From contig NW_022145606.1 of NCBI RefSeq assembly GCF_000002235.5, positions 20,263,480 to 20,327,479 on the forward strand: DNA of 64,000 nucleotides. The letters are read 5' to 3'. Position numbers and translations under genes: made by a program. The notes beneath the pieces were generated by a model that saw only the letters and a list, made by a program, of their open reading frames with translations, did not search any database and was not told where the DNA came from. Shown one piece after another: positions 11,199 to 21,925 of the stretch. Within the stretch, counting starts at the first letter, position 1, and every line of letters starts with the position of its first letter. Source of the stretch: Strongylocentrotus purpuratus (Eukaryota > Echinodermata > Echinoidea > Camarodonta > Strongylocentrotidae).

Positions 11199-13009
11199 AT
11201 GGCGGCACACTTCAGCTCTGAAGGAGACATCTGTGAAGGAGAGGACTGTCAATCAATCACAGATGTGACGTATTACGTGAAGGAGAAGAAGAAGCTCTGC
11301 GATGACTGCGCCTCCAAAGAGGAATGCATCGGAAAAGCAAGAAAGGGTAGGCCAAATCTGTATTGTGAGATACATAATGGTGAAAAAATCAAATTGTATT
11401 GTAAAACTCACAATGTAGCAGTGTGTCAATTATGCGCAACGATAGATCATCGTAACATGTCTTGCGTACAACAGGATATAGAGGGCGCCATCATGGATAG
11501 TAGAGCAAAACTAAACATTCTGAAAGAAAAGGTAAATGAAAAATTGGAGCTTTGTCGAGTTATTGGAGTTCAGATTCATCAGTGTAGGAGAGACACCGAT
11601 ACCCATCTACAAGCTTTGAAAGATGAAGTAGATTCGGTAATCAATGAGGCGATCCAAACAGACAAAGACAAAGAGAAGGAGGATGCTGCAAAAATCAACC
11701 AGGAGACTGCTGAGAAGAATCAGACACTTCAAGATGAGATTCAGAAGATCAATACAAAGATTCGAAAGAACGATGAAGAGAGAGAAAAACGACTTGAACT
11801 CAACCGTACAAATGCAGAGAGGAGACGAGAACCCATCGGCAATAAACAGCATGGTCTTCAAACAGACATTAAGAACATAGCTGAAGAGAAAAAAGAAAGA
11901 TTAGTGAGTTGGAGAAAGCATTGCAGGGTAACACAAAAACCACAGAGACTACAATACATACACTTGATACAGTACTCGAAAATGATAAAAATGTCATCAA
12001 AGACGGGCATCATGTGAAGATTTCAGTGAGTGATGAACTAAAGAAGCCACTGAACGATGATGAGGTGAAACAAATCACTGATACCATATCGGGTGTAAGG
12101 TTTGTGAAGTGTGCTGGGAGAGAAAAGTATGATGGGAGGATTGATGGGTACGTTGGGGAGTGGAAGCTCATTGATACAATCAATGTCAGTGGTAAAATCA
12201 CACCAACAGACGTTTTAGGATACATAGATGAATGTAATGTGATCGTCACAGATATATTAAGTGAAAGCCGACATATTTACATGTTAGATATGAACACTAA
12301 AAACAGTCAGAGAGTAATAACCAGTAGTAATGCATCACGGGTTATCTCCTGCGCATTGCTGAATGATGGCAAGGTAGTATGCGGTAAATACAGTAAAGGG
12401 TGTACAAGGGACAGTTTGACTGGATTCATCAGTGTGTATGACAGACAATGGAAGCACATCAATGACATCACAATACCAAGAAACACAACGCTTGAGTGCG
12501 CAGGGGTGTGTGTAGCTGTTGACCATGATGGGATGATCATCGCTGCTGAGTGGAATCAGTCTAAGATATACGTCATCAACCCAGCTGATAGTAAGATCTT
12601 GAATACCATCACATGTAAACAGAATATAATGATACGCGGTGTACAATCATCAAGTCACATCATCGCTCAACCCTTTCCACGAGATCACCGACTGTTCATC
12701 ATCGACAGACAGGGTGCCCAAAGGGAAATCCCCCACAGTGATCGCTTCCTGAATGTCTGCATCGATCCCATGACAGACGACCTCTACGTCGTGACATCAG
12801 ATGATGAGAGGAAGACCTGTGTGATTGATCAGGTGATAAGTGGGGAGGATATGGAGAAGAGAAGAGTAGCATCATTCCCTCTATCAACTAGACTGGGTAA
12901 TAGGATGACTCACCTTCTATTATCTCGGGTGTTGATGACGTCATCAGGGAAACTGATTGTTAGCGATGGAGACAACATTCTCGTATTCAAAAACAGATTT
13001 ACCCTCTAA
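11199..13009 (+). pseudogene. TRIM-like (B-box, coiled coil, beta-propeller) copy 1, one frameshift
   Basis: The protein starts MAAHFSSEGDICEGEDC and stops at 13007-13009. An N-terminal Cys-rich segment resembles a degenerate B-box 1. A B-box 2 follows (CEIH...CKTH...CQLC...DH...C, about residues 56-89), then a highly charged coiled coil to about residue 265, then a C-terminal domain with beta-propeller-like repeats ending DGDNILVFKN. There is no RING, so ubiquitin-ligase activity cannot be assumed. Relative to copies 2-4, one base is missing in the A/G-rich stretch near 11890-11900. The frame therefore moves from that opened at 11199 to one readable from 11909 on. Apart from this the exon is open, so the break is recent or a homopolymer sequencing error. 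The family resembles TRIM2/3/56/71-type proteins annotated in echinoderms. Confidence 0.85.
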
Positions 13010-13170
13010 ATCAAATTCTGTTTTAATAATCACAATTTTCCATGTCCACTACGTATACATATGCATGTACATAAACACATGATATCTACAAAATATTATC
13101 TTGATTTACTCATTTCGGTTCAATCTTTACAAACTAGAAAACCCTCATTTGTTCATGGTTCCAACATGTT

Positions 13171-13333
13171 GGCCCGAATTCACAAAGGAGGTTTGTCGAC
13201 AAACCTTGGTTTTCGTACGTCATTTTACGCGTTTTTTTTTTTTTTAAACATGGTTTTTAAAAACGCGTCAAAACGCGTCATATGACGCAAGAAAACCAAG
13301 GTTTGTCGACAAACCTCCTTTTCTAATTAGGCC
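13171..13333. mobile_element. Palindromic MITE, TIR GGCCCGAATTCACAAAGGAG
   Basis: A 163-bp foldback: the left arm GGCCCGAATTCACAAAGGAG plus GTTTGTCGACAAACCTTGG is mirrored at the right, and AAAACGCGTC flanks a T-rich loop. The empty site is in unit C near 51905 (CATGTTTAGTTCC), where the sequence continues without interruption; GTT flanks both sides here. Copies at 34926 and 5995 belong to the same family. Confidence 0.85.
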
Positions 13334-14196
13334 GTTAAGTTCCTTATATAGGATGACATGATGTCATCACTAGCATCCGAATAATTACATGCACATTTAA
13401 ATTTTTTCTTATAACATGTACATAGATAAACAGGATAAACACTGTCCACATGAATAAATGAATTGTTATCATTTCTTTATTTCAAGGAAAAGTATAGCAA
13501 TACATGAATTTGCATGAGTACAATTACAATCACCACAATCAGGTTGAAGCCAAGTTTGTACTATGAATAAGATTACAAAAAGCAAGAGAAAATATATCAC
13601 TGTTATTGATCTAAATCAAATCCTGTTTTATTACAATTTTCCATGTGCACTTTGTATTTACATGTTTTTACATAAACAAATGATATGACTATCACCACTA
13701 GCATCACAATAATTACATGTAAATCTAAATATGTTTGTTAATACATGTAACTAGATTAGATATGATTATATGATATACAGGATAAACAATTTTCCCATTA
13801 ATAAATAAATTGTTATAATCATTTCTTTTTTTATAAGAAAAGTGTAGTAATACATGTATTTGCATAAGTATCTTAACCATTACTATATTAGGTTCTAGCC
13901 AGGTTTTTGCAAATAGAATACAACAAGCAAGAGGAAATACAAAAATGAAAAGATGGAATTAAAATCATAGTGACTTTAGTAGAAAATAAATGACTTTTAT
14001 TAAAAAACTTTAATAACGAAATACGTTACCGAGTTTCCTTATCCGCCAAGATAATATTTACACGACATTTGCTCATAACATATGTTAATTCGTGCATTAT
14101 ACCAAGATTAAAGAAGATTCTAACTTAGACATTTACATTTTTTCTCTGTTACATGTTGATATAGTTCATTGTGTTCTGCTAAGGGCAGTCCACACA
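13334..14196. repeat. Downstream unit DNA with an internal duplication; no gene seen
   Basis: Two related segments (about 13360-13620 and 13670-13930) share ATGACTAGCATC-like, AATAAATTGTTAT and TACATG-rich text, and each has a counterpart after copy 3 (51920-52440). Unit B has a shortened version (27190-27420). AATAAA occurs at about 13984 and could serve polyadenylation of the upstream exon, but nothing confirms this. Confidence 0.6.
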
Positions 14197-14389
14197 GGAG
14201 AGCCCAGGCGCGGATCCAGGATTTCTTAGGGGGGGGGGCCCAAATTTGAAATTATGCGAGTCAAATATTTGTAGAGATAATCCCGGTGGCAGCTATCATA
14301 CAGCGTACGTAATGGTGACCAACAGTGACGTAGTGCGGGGGGGGGGTCGATGCAGGGAGGGGCGAGTTTCCCCCTCCCTCCTCCGCGAA

Positions 14390-15920
14390 ACGCGGAAGCT
14401 TTGACGTTTCATTTAATTATTAGAAAAAGAAGACGGTTCGTTGTACCGTTCTCGAAAATAATTCTCGTCTGAATTTAGTTTTTCCCCTCTCGCGCGAAGC
14501 GCGAATTTTTTTAGGATTTATTAAATTATTAGAGAAAGAAGACGATTCGTTGTAGAGTTCTCGACTCTAAATTCTCGTCTGAATTCAGGTTCCCCCCCCC
14601 CCCCTGAAATGAAGCTGAAGCTTTTAAGTTTCCTTAAATCATTAGAGAAAAAAGACGATTCGTTGTACCGTTTTCGAAAATAATCCTCGTCTGAATTTAG
14701 ATTCTCCCCCCTCCCACGCGAAGCGCGGAAGCTTTTACGTTTCATTAAACCATTAGAGAGACAAACACTTCGTTGTACAGTTCTCGAAAATAATTCTCGT
14801 CTGAATTTAGTTATTCCCCTCCCGCGTGAAGCGCGAAAATTTTTAGGATTTATTAAATTATTAGAGAAAGAAGACGATTCGTTGTAGAGTTCTCGACTCT
14901 AAATTCTCGTCTAAATTCAGGTTCCCTCCCCCTCCCCCCTACCGCGCGAAGAGCGGAAGCTTTTAAGTTTCCTTAAATCATTAGAGAAAAAAGACGATTC
15001 GTTGTACCGTTTTTCGAAAATAATCCTCGTCTGAATTTAGATTCTCCCCCCCCCCCCTCCCGCGCGAAGCGCGAAAGCTTTTACGTTTCATTAAATCATT
15101 AGAGAAACAAAACGATTCGTTGTACAGTTCTCGACTCTTAATCCTCGTCTGAATTCAGTTTACCCCTTCCGCGCGAAGCGTATAAGCTTTTACGATTCAT
15201 TAAATCATTAGAGAAAGAAGACGATTCGTTGTACCGTTCTCGACTCTTAATCCTTGTCTAGATTCAGTTTCCCCCCCCCCCCCTGCCCTTCCAGCGCGAA
15301 GCGCGGAAGGTTTGACGTTTCATTAAACTATAAAAAAAAGGAGTCGATTCGTTGTACCGTTCTCGAATCTTAATCCTCGTCTGAATTCATTTCCCCCCTC
15401 CCCCCCCCCCCCCTCCGCGCGAAGCGCGGAAGCTTTTATGTTTCATTATATCATTAGAGAAAGAAGACGATTTGCTGGACAGTTCTCGACTCTTAATCCT
15501 CGTCTGAATTCAGGTCCACTCCCGCCCTCCCGCGCGAAGCGCGGAAGCTTTAAACTTTCATAAGATTATCAGAGAAAAAAGACGATTTGCTGTTCAGTTC
15601 TCGACTCTTAATCCTCGTCTGAATTCAGGTTCCCCCCTCGCGCGCGAAGCGCAGAAGCTTTTAATTTTCATTACATCATTAGAGAAAGAAGACGATTCGT
15701 TGTACTGCTCTCGAAAATAATCCTCGTCGGAATTAAGTTCCCCCCCCCCCTCCATCCCGCGTGAAGCGCGGAAGCTTTTACGTTTCATTAAATCATAAAA
15801 GATTGATATTACCGTTCTCGCCTCTGAATCCTTGTCTGAATTCAGGTTCCCTCTCTTCACGTTTCATAAGATTATGAGAAAAAGAAGACGATTCGCTGTA
15901 CCGTTCTCGATTGTTAATCC
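14390..15920. repeat. Minisatellite, about 14 units of 108-124 bp
   Basis: Each unit contains GACGATTCGTTGTA, then TTCTCG, CTCGTCTGAATT, a C-rich run, the palindromic GCGCGAAGCGCG and AAGCTTTTACGTTTCATTAA. GATTCGTTGTA-like cores lie near 14433, 14547, 14655, 14764, 14873, 14993, 15111, 15220, 15343, 15467, 15584, 15694, 15800 and 15888. The first six show a three-unit period of about 330 bp (GTACCG and GTAGAG variants recur in order). Array units also appear inverted at 38295-38720. Confidence 0.9.
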
Positions 15921-15929
15921 TTGTCTGGG

Positions 15930-16260
15930 GCGGCGGCGAAGTTGGCCCCGGAAGCTCAGAGGTTTTAGGCGTTTAATAAAGGTCATATGAGCATATTTTT
16001 TGTTGTATACCTTATTATTTCGTGACACTGGCAGGTAACTATTTGGCGTTGGGTCTAGGGGGCGGAGCCCCCCAAAATCAAGGGTTTTAGGCATTAAATT
16101 ACCGTCAGATGAGCATCTAAGGGCCCGCCGTAGGGCCCTAGGTGGGATCCAGGGGGCAGAGCCCACGGAAGCTTAGGGGTTTTAGGCATTTAATCACGGT
16201 CAGATGAGCATATTTTGATGCCTCATTATTTGTTACACTGGCAGTTATTAAGTATTCTTT
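15930..16260. repeat. Second short tandem repeat within the hAT-like element
   Basis: Three partial units share GGTTTTAGGC, TTTAAT, GGTCAKATGAGCAT and, in two of them, ACACTGGCAG. The spacing is about 115-130 bp. They follow directly on the minisatellite and precede a G-run at about 16318-16334. Confidence 0.75.
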
Positions 16261-17049
16261 CTTTCTTGCTCTCATTCTATTTTATTTCTCTTTAATATAC
16301 TTTTTCAAAAAAAGTGGGGGGGGGGGGGGGGGGGAGCTCGAGGCTCCCGATCCCCGCCGTACCTCGGGCCCTGACATGTAGGAATCCCATGAATCATATT
16401 TCTTGCCTGGCTGCAAATTTAGGAATTTGTCATTTTCCAACAAACACATACAAACGTATAATTTACTAAAAAGTGAGGAAAAATCTCGGAAATGATGTCA
16501 TTTCAGCATTATTTGTAATCCACCGTTGTGGAATTAGAAATAAACTACGTTTGAATTTGATTTCCACTAAGCCCCCCCCCCCCTATCAGTACGCCAGTAT
16601 ATCCTCTTTTCCTTTCCCTTTCCTTCCTTCTCTCTTATTTTGTTTATGGGGGGAGGGGGGGGGGGGGTCAACAGCCTGGGAGGCAAGGCCCTTTCGGCCC
16701 CCCGATCTCCTTCTTCCCCCTTTTCTTTTCTTCTTCCTCTTCTTTCTTTCCCTTTCTCTCCTCTTTTCCGTTCCCTTCTTTTTCTTTCTTTCTTCTCTCT
16801 CTTTTTTTTTTTTTTTTTTGCGGGGGGGGGGGGCAAGGCCCGCTCGCCCCCCCCCCCCCCTGGATCCGCGCCTGGGAGAGCCCCCTTTAATTATATTTAT
16901 ATCCAACCCGATATTTTAGCCTTCTTCTTCATTATGACTTATGATCCGTCACCTAACAGCGGGAAATTGGAATAAAACAAATGTTATCAAATAAAACAAA
17001 AGGTTCCACAATCTTCTTATCTATCATGAAACTTTTCACATCACACATG

Positions 17050-19500
17050 CTTATATATTACTACACAAAACGTATGCATGTAAATAACTGCATTATGAGG
17101 AGTATTTGTAAGACTGAATTGGTTTTCTTGTTCTTGTTCTTTTCATTTAGCTATTAAGAGATTTGTTAATCTATTGTATGTACATGTTCTTTTTACTTAA
17201 CATATCCTACACAATGAAGGATGGTTTACCCCTTTGCTAAGAGGGAACATGTATATCATCCGTTTAGAGCCAGAAGGGAGTAAACTCGGAGTATATAAGT
17301 TACTTCCCTTATGGCTCCAAAAACACGACATGTACACTGTACACGCTCATTTATAGGCACATGTAAATAGCTGCATTACATTAAATACATGTATAGGTAT
17401 ATTTGTTTGAAAAAAAATAGTTTGTTGATCGTTTTTCAGCTAGAGTAATCGAATAAACTTTGTTTTATGGTCATGAGTAAACATGATATTCCTTTTTATG
17501 ACAATTATGGATAAAAATATGGAAAGCAAAAACACTTTCTACCAATCCTACGACTAAGAACTAATTAATGGTACATCTTTCGTCTTGTCAATATCGAGCA
17601 CACTTCTACACATTGTATGCCATAAGTTGCATGTAATTTATCATGTACAAATTTGCATACGCAATGCTCACAACATGTAAACATGTATATAGCTGTATAA
17701 TACCCACTATTTTCAAGATTTAACTTTCAAGTTTCTCTTTTTTTTGTAATGAGATTTGTTGTAGTTTAAGAGAAGTGATGCTAAAATAATAAAATATTTT
17801 GTAGATTGTTGTCATGATCGTCTAACACACTAACAACATGTAAATAACTGTATAACACCGAGCTTTTAAAAAGTAAATTTGTTGATATATCCATTTGCTT
17901 TTAGAGATTGTAATATATGCATTTATCCAAGAAATATTTATAATATAATGAATAATATAACAACTAAATAGGGCAAAGTCTCCTTATCTATCAAGTAAGT
18001 ATTTACATTACAAGTATGCTCGTGATATTTTCATATAGCAGAAAGTACCTAGTATTTTGTTAAGATTCAATACTGTTGATTGTATTATTATTATTATTAT
18101 TATGAGATATGTTAATCGTGTATATGTTGTTTGATAGAACATATACTATGCTATATTGAGTTTCTGTATGATTCAAATTGTTTGCTTTTCATTTGACTAC
18201 ATATTACATGTTGATATAGTATTTATCCAACAAGTATATGTGATAGAACAATAGATAGGTTGTATAGTCTCTTTATCTAGTTTAATATAAGAGATGCCAA
18301 AATAATGAAATAAGTTACACAGTTGTATAATCCCATACACACACGACCTGCACATATAGTTGCATTATACTAACTAAGTTTTTATAACATTTTTATAAGA
18401 TTGTGGATTGTTCTTTTCGGTATGTGACATGTTGATATATATATATATATATATGTATCCTGGGGGGTGTTTCATAAAGCTCTTCGTAAGTTTCGCACGA
18501 CTTTACGCACGACTGGAACATGCTCTTGGGTGCTAATCAGATTCTCAATCATTTACATGTAGCACAAGAACATATCACCAGTCGTGCGTAAAGTCGTGCA
18601 TAACTTACGAAGAGCTTTATGAAACACCCCCCAGGGCTGTATGTATCCAACAAGTATATATTGAATAATGTTATTAAGTAGGTTGCAATATAGTACCCAA
18701 CATGTGTAAGATTCAACACTGTTGATGTCATAATGTTCATATGGGAAATATCGATGTTTGATAATAGTTTGATAGAACAGGTAGTAGAATTATATTATAA
18801 GCTGCACAGTATGTCTTCACTCATAATCACCAAATGTACATTATACTGATTACTTGTAATACTTAATTTTTTGATTTTGATTTGGCTATTGGACAAGTGT
18901 ATAGATGTATACAGGTGAAGAACAATGGCCTATGTACATTTTAAAAAGGTATATTCATCAAATCAAATAAAAGAACAATGTTGCAAGGTCATGATGATGA
19001 TGATGATGGCTTACAATGTAGTAAATAGCGAGGGTATGTCATCTACAAGTATCAAAACATTATTTACATTTCGAGTATGCTCATGATATGTACATAGCTG
19101 CAAAATAACCAGTATTTGTAAGATACAATACTGTTGATTTGATAACTTTGCAATCGGGAAATATCAAACTTTGATATTGTTTTAAAGAATGGACTACGTG
19201 TAAGCTGCAAAGTTTGTCATCGCTTACAATCATCGCAAGTAGATCATACTAATTACTTGTAGCATTTAGATGGTTTGTTTTTTATTTGCTCTGAGGCGTG
19301 TTGATACATACATCTATCTTTCAAACAAGTGTTACAACTAATAATATAGCAATGCTGCAAGTTTGGATAATGATGATGGCTTACAATGTATTGTATAGAG
19401 AGGGTTTGTTATCAATGTATCAAGAAACTATTCACATTACAAGTACGCTCATGAAATGTACATAGCCGCATAATTCATAGTATTTGATTTGATTCGATTT
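17050..19500. repeat. Degenerate tandem repeats of about 220 bp downstream of copy 1
   Basis: The recurring text is a TGTACATAGCTGCATAATA-like stretch, then AGTATTTGTAAGATTCAA and TGTTGAT, then a WTATGAGATATGTT block and a GCTCAT-containing lead-in. Instances lie near 17075, 17365, 17683, 17835, 18030, 18350, 18700, 19090 and 19450. The same organisation appears at 27780-29900 and 52910-55250. No open frame of note is present. It may be decayed satellite DNA or a very long repeat-rich 3' region. Confidence 0.7.
18459..18635. mobile_element. Palindromic MITE, TIR CCTGGGGGGTGTTTCATAAA
   Basis: A 177-bp foldback. The left arm CCTGGGGGGTGTTTCATAAA, then GCTCTTCGTAAG and ACTTTACGCACGACTGG, is mirrored at the right with about one mismatch per 20 bp. 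It interrupts the degenerate 220-bp repeats, with GTATC-type sequence on both flanks. The family is abundant in marine invertebrate genomes to my recollection; I do not assign a superfamily. Confidence 0.85.
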
Positions 19501-20032
19501 GAGTTTCTGCATCTTTTTTCTTGTTTTCATCATACATTTTCATGAACATAATATGGTTTGATACAATATTTTAAGTGTATATAATTTGATACAGATAATA
19601 AACGAATTTAAACAAATATATTGAATGCATAATTAACATACATTAGATGCAGGAGGGCTATAGAAATAAGCAAAGTAGCTTGACGTGCCCACAGCCCTCA
19701 ACTTAGAAACAACAAGATTTGTACGATTTATATTTGTTGATTGCCAATTATTATATGAGATATGTTAATTGTTGTTGTGTAGGTTGATAGAAGAGATGTT
19801 ATCACAGTAACATAAACTGTGGTTTCTTCTTTCCATCTCATTCACTCACAATATAAAGATCATTGCATGTTATGGTGTCCAAGTCTGCATACTACTACTG
19901 TCAATCACTAATCTTCCTTGTCAGTTGAAATGTTATATTCTTTCATTTGTTTACTTCATTCGTTTGATTCTGTTCGGGGGAGGGGTATTCTTTATCCTAT
20001 GTAATGTACAATATCGTTTGTATCGCTGCATA

Positions 20033-20335
20033 AGGCGAGGCGTCAAAAATAAATATACCAGCCAGCGGCAGCTAACTGCACTTGTGCGTCCTGGCTGCAT
20101 TTTTTAAATTAGCTCAGCCGGCTACCGCTGGCGGTAGGAAATGGCATTCAAAAGCATGCGCCGGCTGCCGCCTTTCGAATGGAAACCGAGCCTCAGATCC
20201 CAGCCTGGCGCAAGCCGGCTGGGTTAATAAGTGAAAAATAATTGCCCCAGCCAGGCTTAGGCCGTAATTGCAGCCTCGATGCGCCAATACGTGAGGCGGC
20301 AGCCTGCTGGTATCGATATTTTTGACGCCTCGCCT
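20033..20335. mobile_element. GC-rich MITE, TIR AGGCGAGGCGTCAAAAATA
   Basis: The ends AGGCGAGGCGTCAAAAATA and its complement TATTTTTGACGCCTCGCCT enclose about 300 bp. This is strikingly GC-rich for the neighbourhood and full of GCCGGCTG / CAGCCGGC-type subterminal palindromes. The matching place in unit B (about 30150) has no insertion. The flanks are TA and AA, so the target duplication is not settled. Confidence 0.75.
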
Positions 20336-21119
20336 AAGTTAATTTCTTATATTTTTTTTCTCATTTTGCTTGCTAGCTGATTTCGGTTTGTAGAAGATGA
20401 ATACAAATGAAAATGCTAAACGAATGAAATAAGTTACATAGTATTATTAGCTATCAAGAGACCGTTTATATTACACAGTCTTTAAAATAGCTGTAGCAAA
20501 GAGTACCGCAGTATGACCTCATACTGGCCACATTGTCAGGTTCAAAGCAATTTGTGCTCAACAATGGTGTCGTGATCAGACCAGCCCCAACCACTGAATG
20601 TTCCCTGCTCCAGCAGGAAGCCTGAATGATTTCACGGTGAACCTCATACGCAGGCTCTGACTGTTGGGTAGAACCAGTATAAACCTATACGATGAGCAAA
20701 TATGACGGTGGCACTTCGGTACTCTATCAGCAGTACTAATGGAAACCATTGAAATCCATAGAAAGTTTGACAGAAGATGACTATAACAGAGCAATGTGTG
20801 AATGTTTGCCCTGTCAATTCATTTGTGGGGAATATTTGATAACACATCAGTATGACATTTATACCAAATTGAGGGAAACAATAGCAGTTGAATAGATATA
20901 TATATTGTGTTGTAAAGTCATCATGACAGATTCCATTGGTTATGAACACCATAAATTGTCAATGAAAAAACTAAAACAAATCTAATTGGTTATCGTTGTG
21001 AGTAGCATCAGAGATTTCAGATTTGAAGGTAATCGGAAGGAAAATGAGATGAAAAAAAGTTTAAAGTGATGGGTGTGCTACATTATTTCAAGAGGGGTTG
21101 GGGGCATCGACTGAGAAAG

Positions 21120-21440
21120 CGGAAACTAATTGACAAGCAGGAACGAGAGGGATATAGTAAGGAATGGGAGAGAGAGGAGGAGGAGAAAAGTGAATTATTA
21201 GAGAGAGAGAGAGAGAGAGAGACAGAGACAGAGGTGGTAAGGAAGAGAGAGACACAGAAACCTTCTTGCTATAATGATGGGTTTGTTACACTATTTTACA
21301 GGGGGTGAGGGCACTGACTTGGGTAGCGGGAAATAATTGACAAAGCGGGAGAGAGGGAGATAGTGGAGAACGGGAGATAGAGAGGGGGCGAGTCATGACT
21401 TATTAGGGAAGAGAGAGAGAGAGAGAAAGAGAGACAAAGG
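21120..21440. repeat. Purine-rich tract, unit B
   Basis: Two GA-rich blocks (about 21150-21260 and 21340-21450) separated by a copy of the GATGGGTTTGTTACA sequence that also precedes the block of unit A. The block has therefore been duplicated once more here. An 80-codon Glu/Arg-rich frame across it is low complexity. Confidence 0.8.
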
Positions 21441-21639
21441 TAGTAAGGAAGAGAGTGACAAAGAAACCTTCTTGCTATAACGAATCACGAGAAATACATT
21501 TATGAACATTTTTTTCTGAATGGCATGTTCCATAAGTCCATGTTAGCCCCCCCCCCCTCCCTCATTTTACTGGTGCTTCCTCATTAGCTGGATCCATCCT
21601 ACAACATTGTACATATCTTTTAATGTTATCATTTCTCTT

Positions 21640-21925
21640 TACTCCCCCGCCCCCTCTGTCTCTCTCACATACACATACTCATTTTCCTCCCTTTCCTCTT
21701 TCCTTCAATATCCCCTCTCTTGTCTGTGTTGTCCTCTCTTTCTCTCTCTTTCCCATTCCCTCTTTCTCTCGCTATCCCTTTATCTCACACTTTCCTTCTT
21801 TCTTTCCTTCTTTTTCTCCCCTCTCTATTTAATTCTTCATCCAATATTTACCTTATCCTCTCACCCTCTATTTCCATAACTCCCACTACATCCTTCTTTT
21901 ATTTATGCCATATCGTCTCTCTTAC
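21640..21925. repeat. Pyrimidine-rich tract, unit B
   Basis: Homologous to 729-1145 but with one rather than two copies of the 104-bp block. It contains C/T runs and no credible coding frame. Confidence 0.8.

Larger units (their letters stand above)
14205..16874. mobile_element. Non-autonomous hAT-like element carrying a minisatellite
   Basis: The left end is CAGGCGCGGATCCAGG and the right end is its complement, CCTGGATCCGCGCCTG. GGAGAGCC flanks both sides (14197-14204 and 16875-16882), and unit B has GGAGAGCC once at 27604-27611. This is an exact 8-bp target duplication with an empty site. 8-bp duplications and CAG...CTG ends fit the hAT superfamily. Contents from left to right: a short unique segment, about 14 tandem minisatellite units, three units of a second repeat, then long G, C and pyrimidine runs. 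No transposase frame is visible. Pro/Gly/Lys-rich open frames over 16470-16975 are low-complexity artefacts. Confidence 0.85.
1..20760 (+). repeat. Tandem unit A of the TRIM-like array
   Basis: Position 1 is in phase with about 20765 (unit B) and 55914 (unit D): all three begin with related sequence around TTTGCTAGAAGATGATTAT, followed by a purine-rich tract. Within A, 545-2300 and 3590-4790 match 21490-24410 of unit B. 4790-7440 and 9505-10900 match 57260-61950 of unit D. 13010-14200 and 16880-20600 match 27150-30460 and 51753-55900. Unit A also holds an internal second copy of its 4260-5640 segment at about 6690-7440 (shared anchor AGCAACGGAGCACATC). The unit is long because of at least six insertions listed separately. 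Its only gene-like exon is TRIM-like copy 1. Confidence 0.75.

Noticed and set aside
12010-12887. Minus-strand frames opposite the propeller region of copy 1 (and similar ones in copies 2-4)
   Set aside because: Shadows of the conserved plus-strand coding sequence, which has clear domains.
14521-15860. Antisense frames with repeated KSFRASRG-like peptides
   Set aside because: They are read-through of minisatellite units. Unit lengths are not multiples of three and frames break between units.
16473-16975. Overlapping open frames of 89-148 codons on both strands
   Set aside because: They consist of homopolymer and simple-repeat peptides (Pro, Gly, Lys/Glu/Arg) within the hAT-like element, with no domain.
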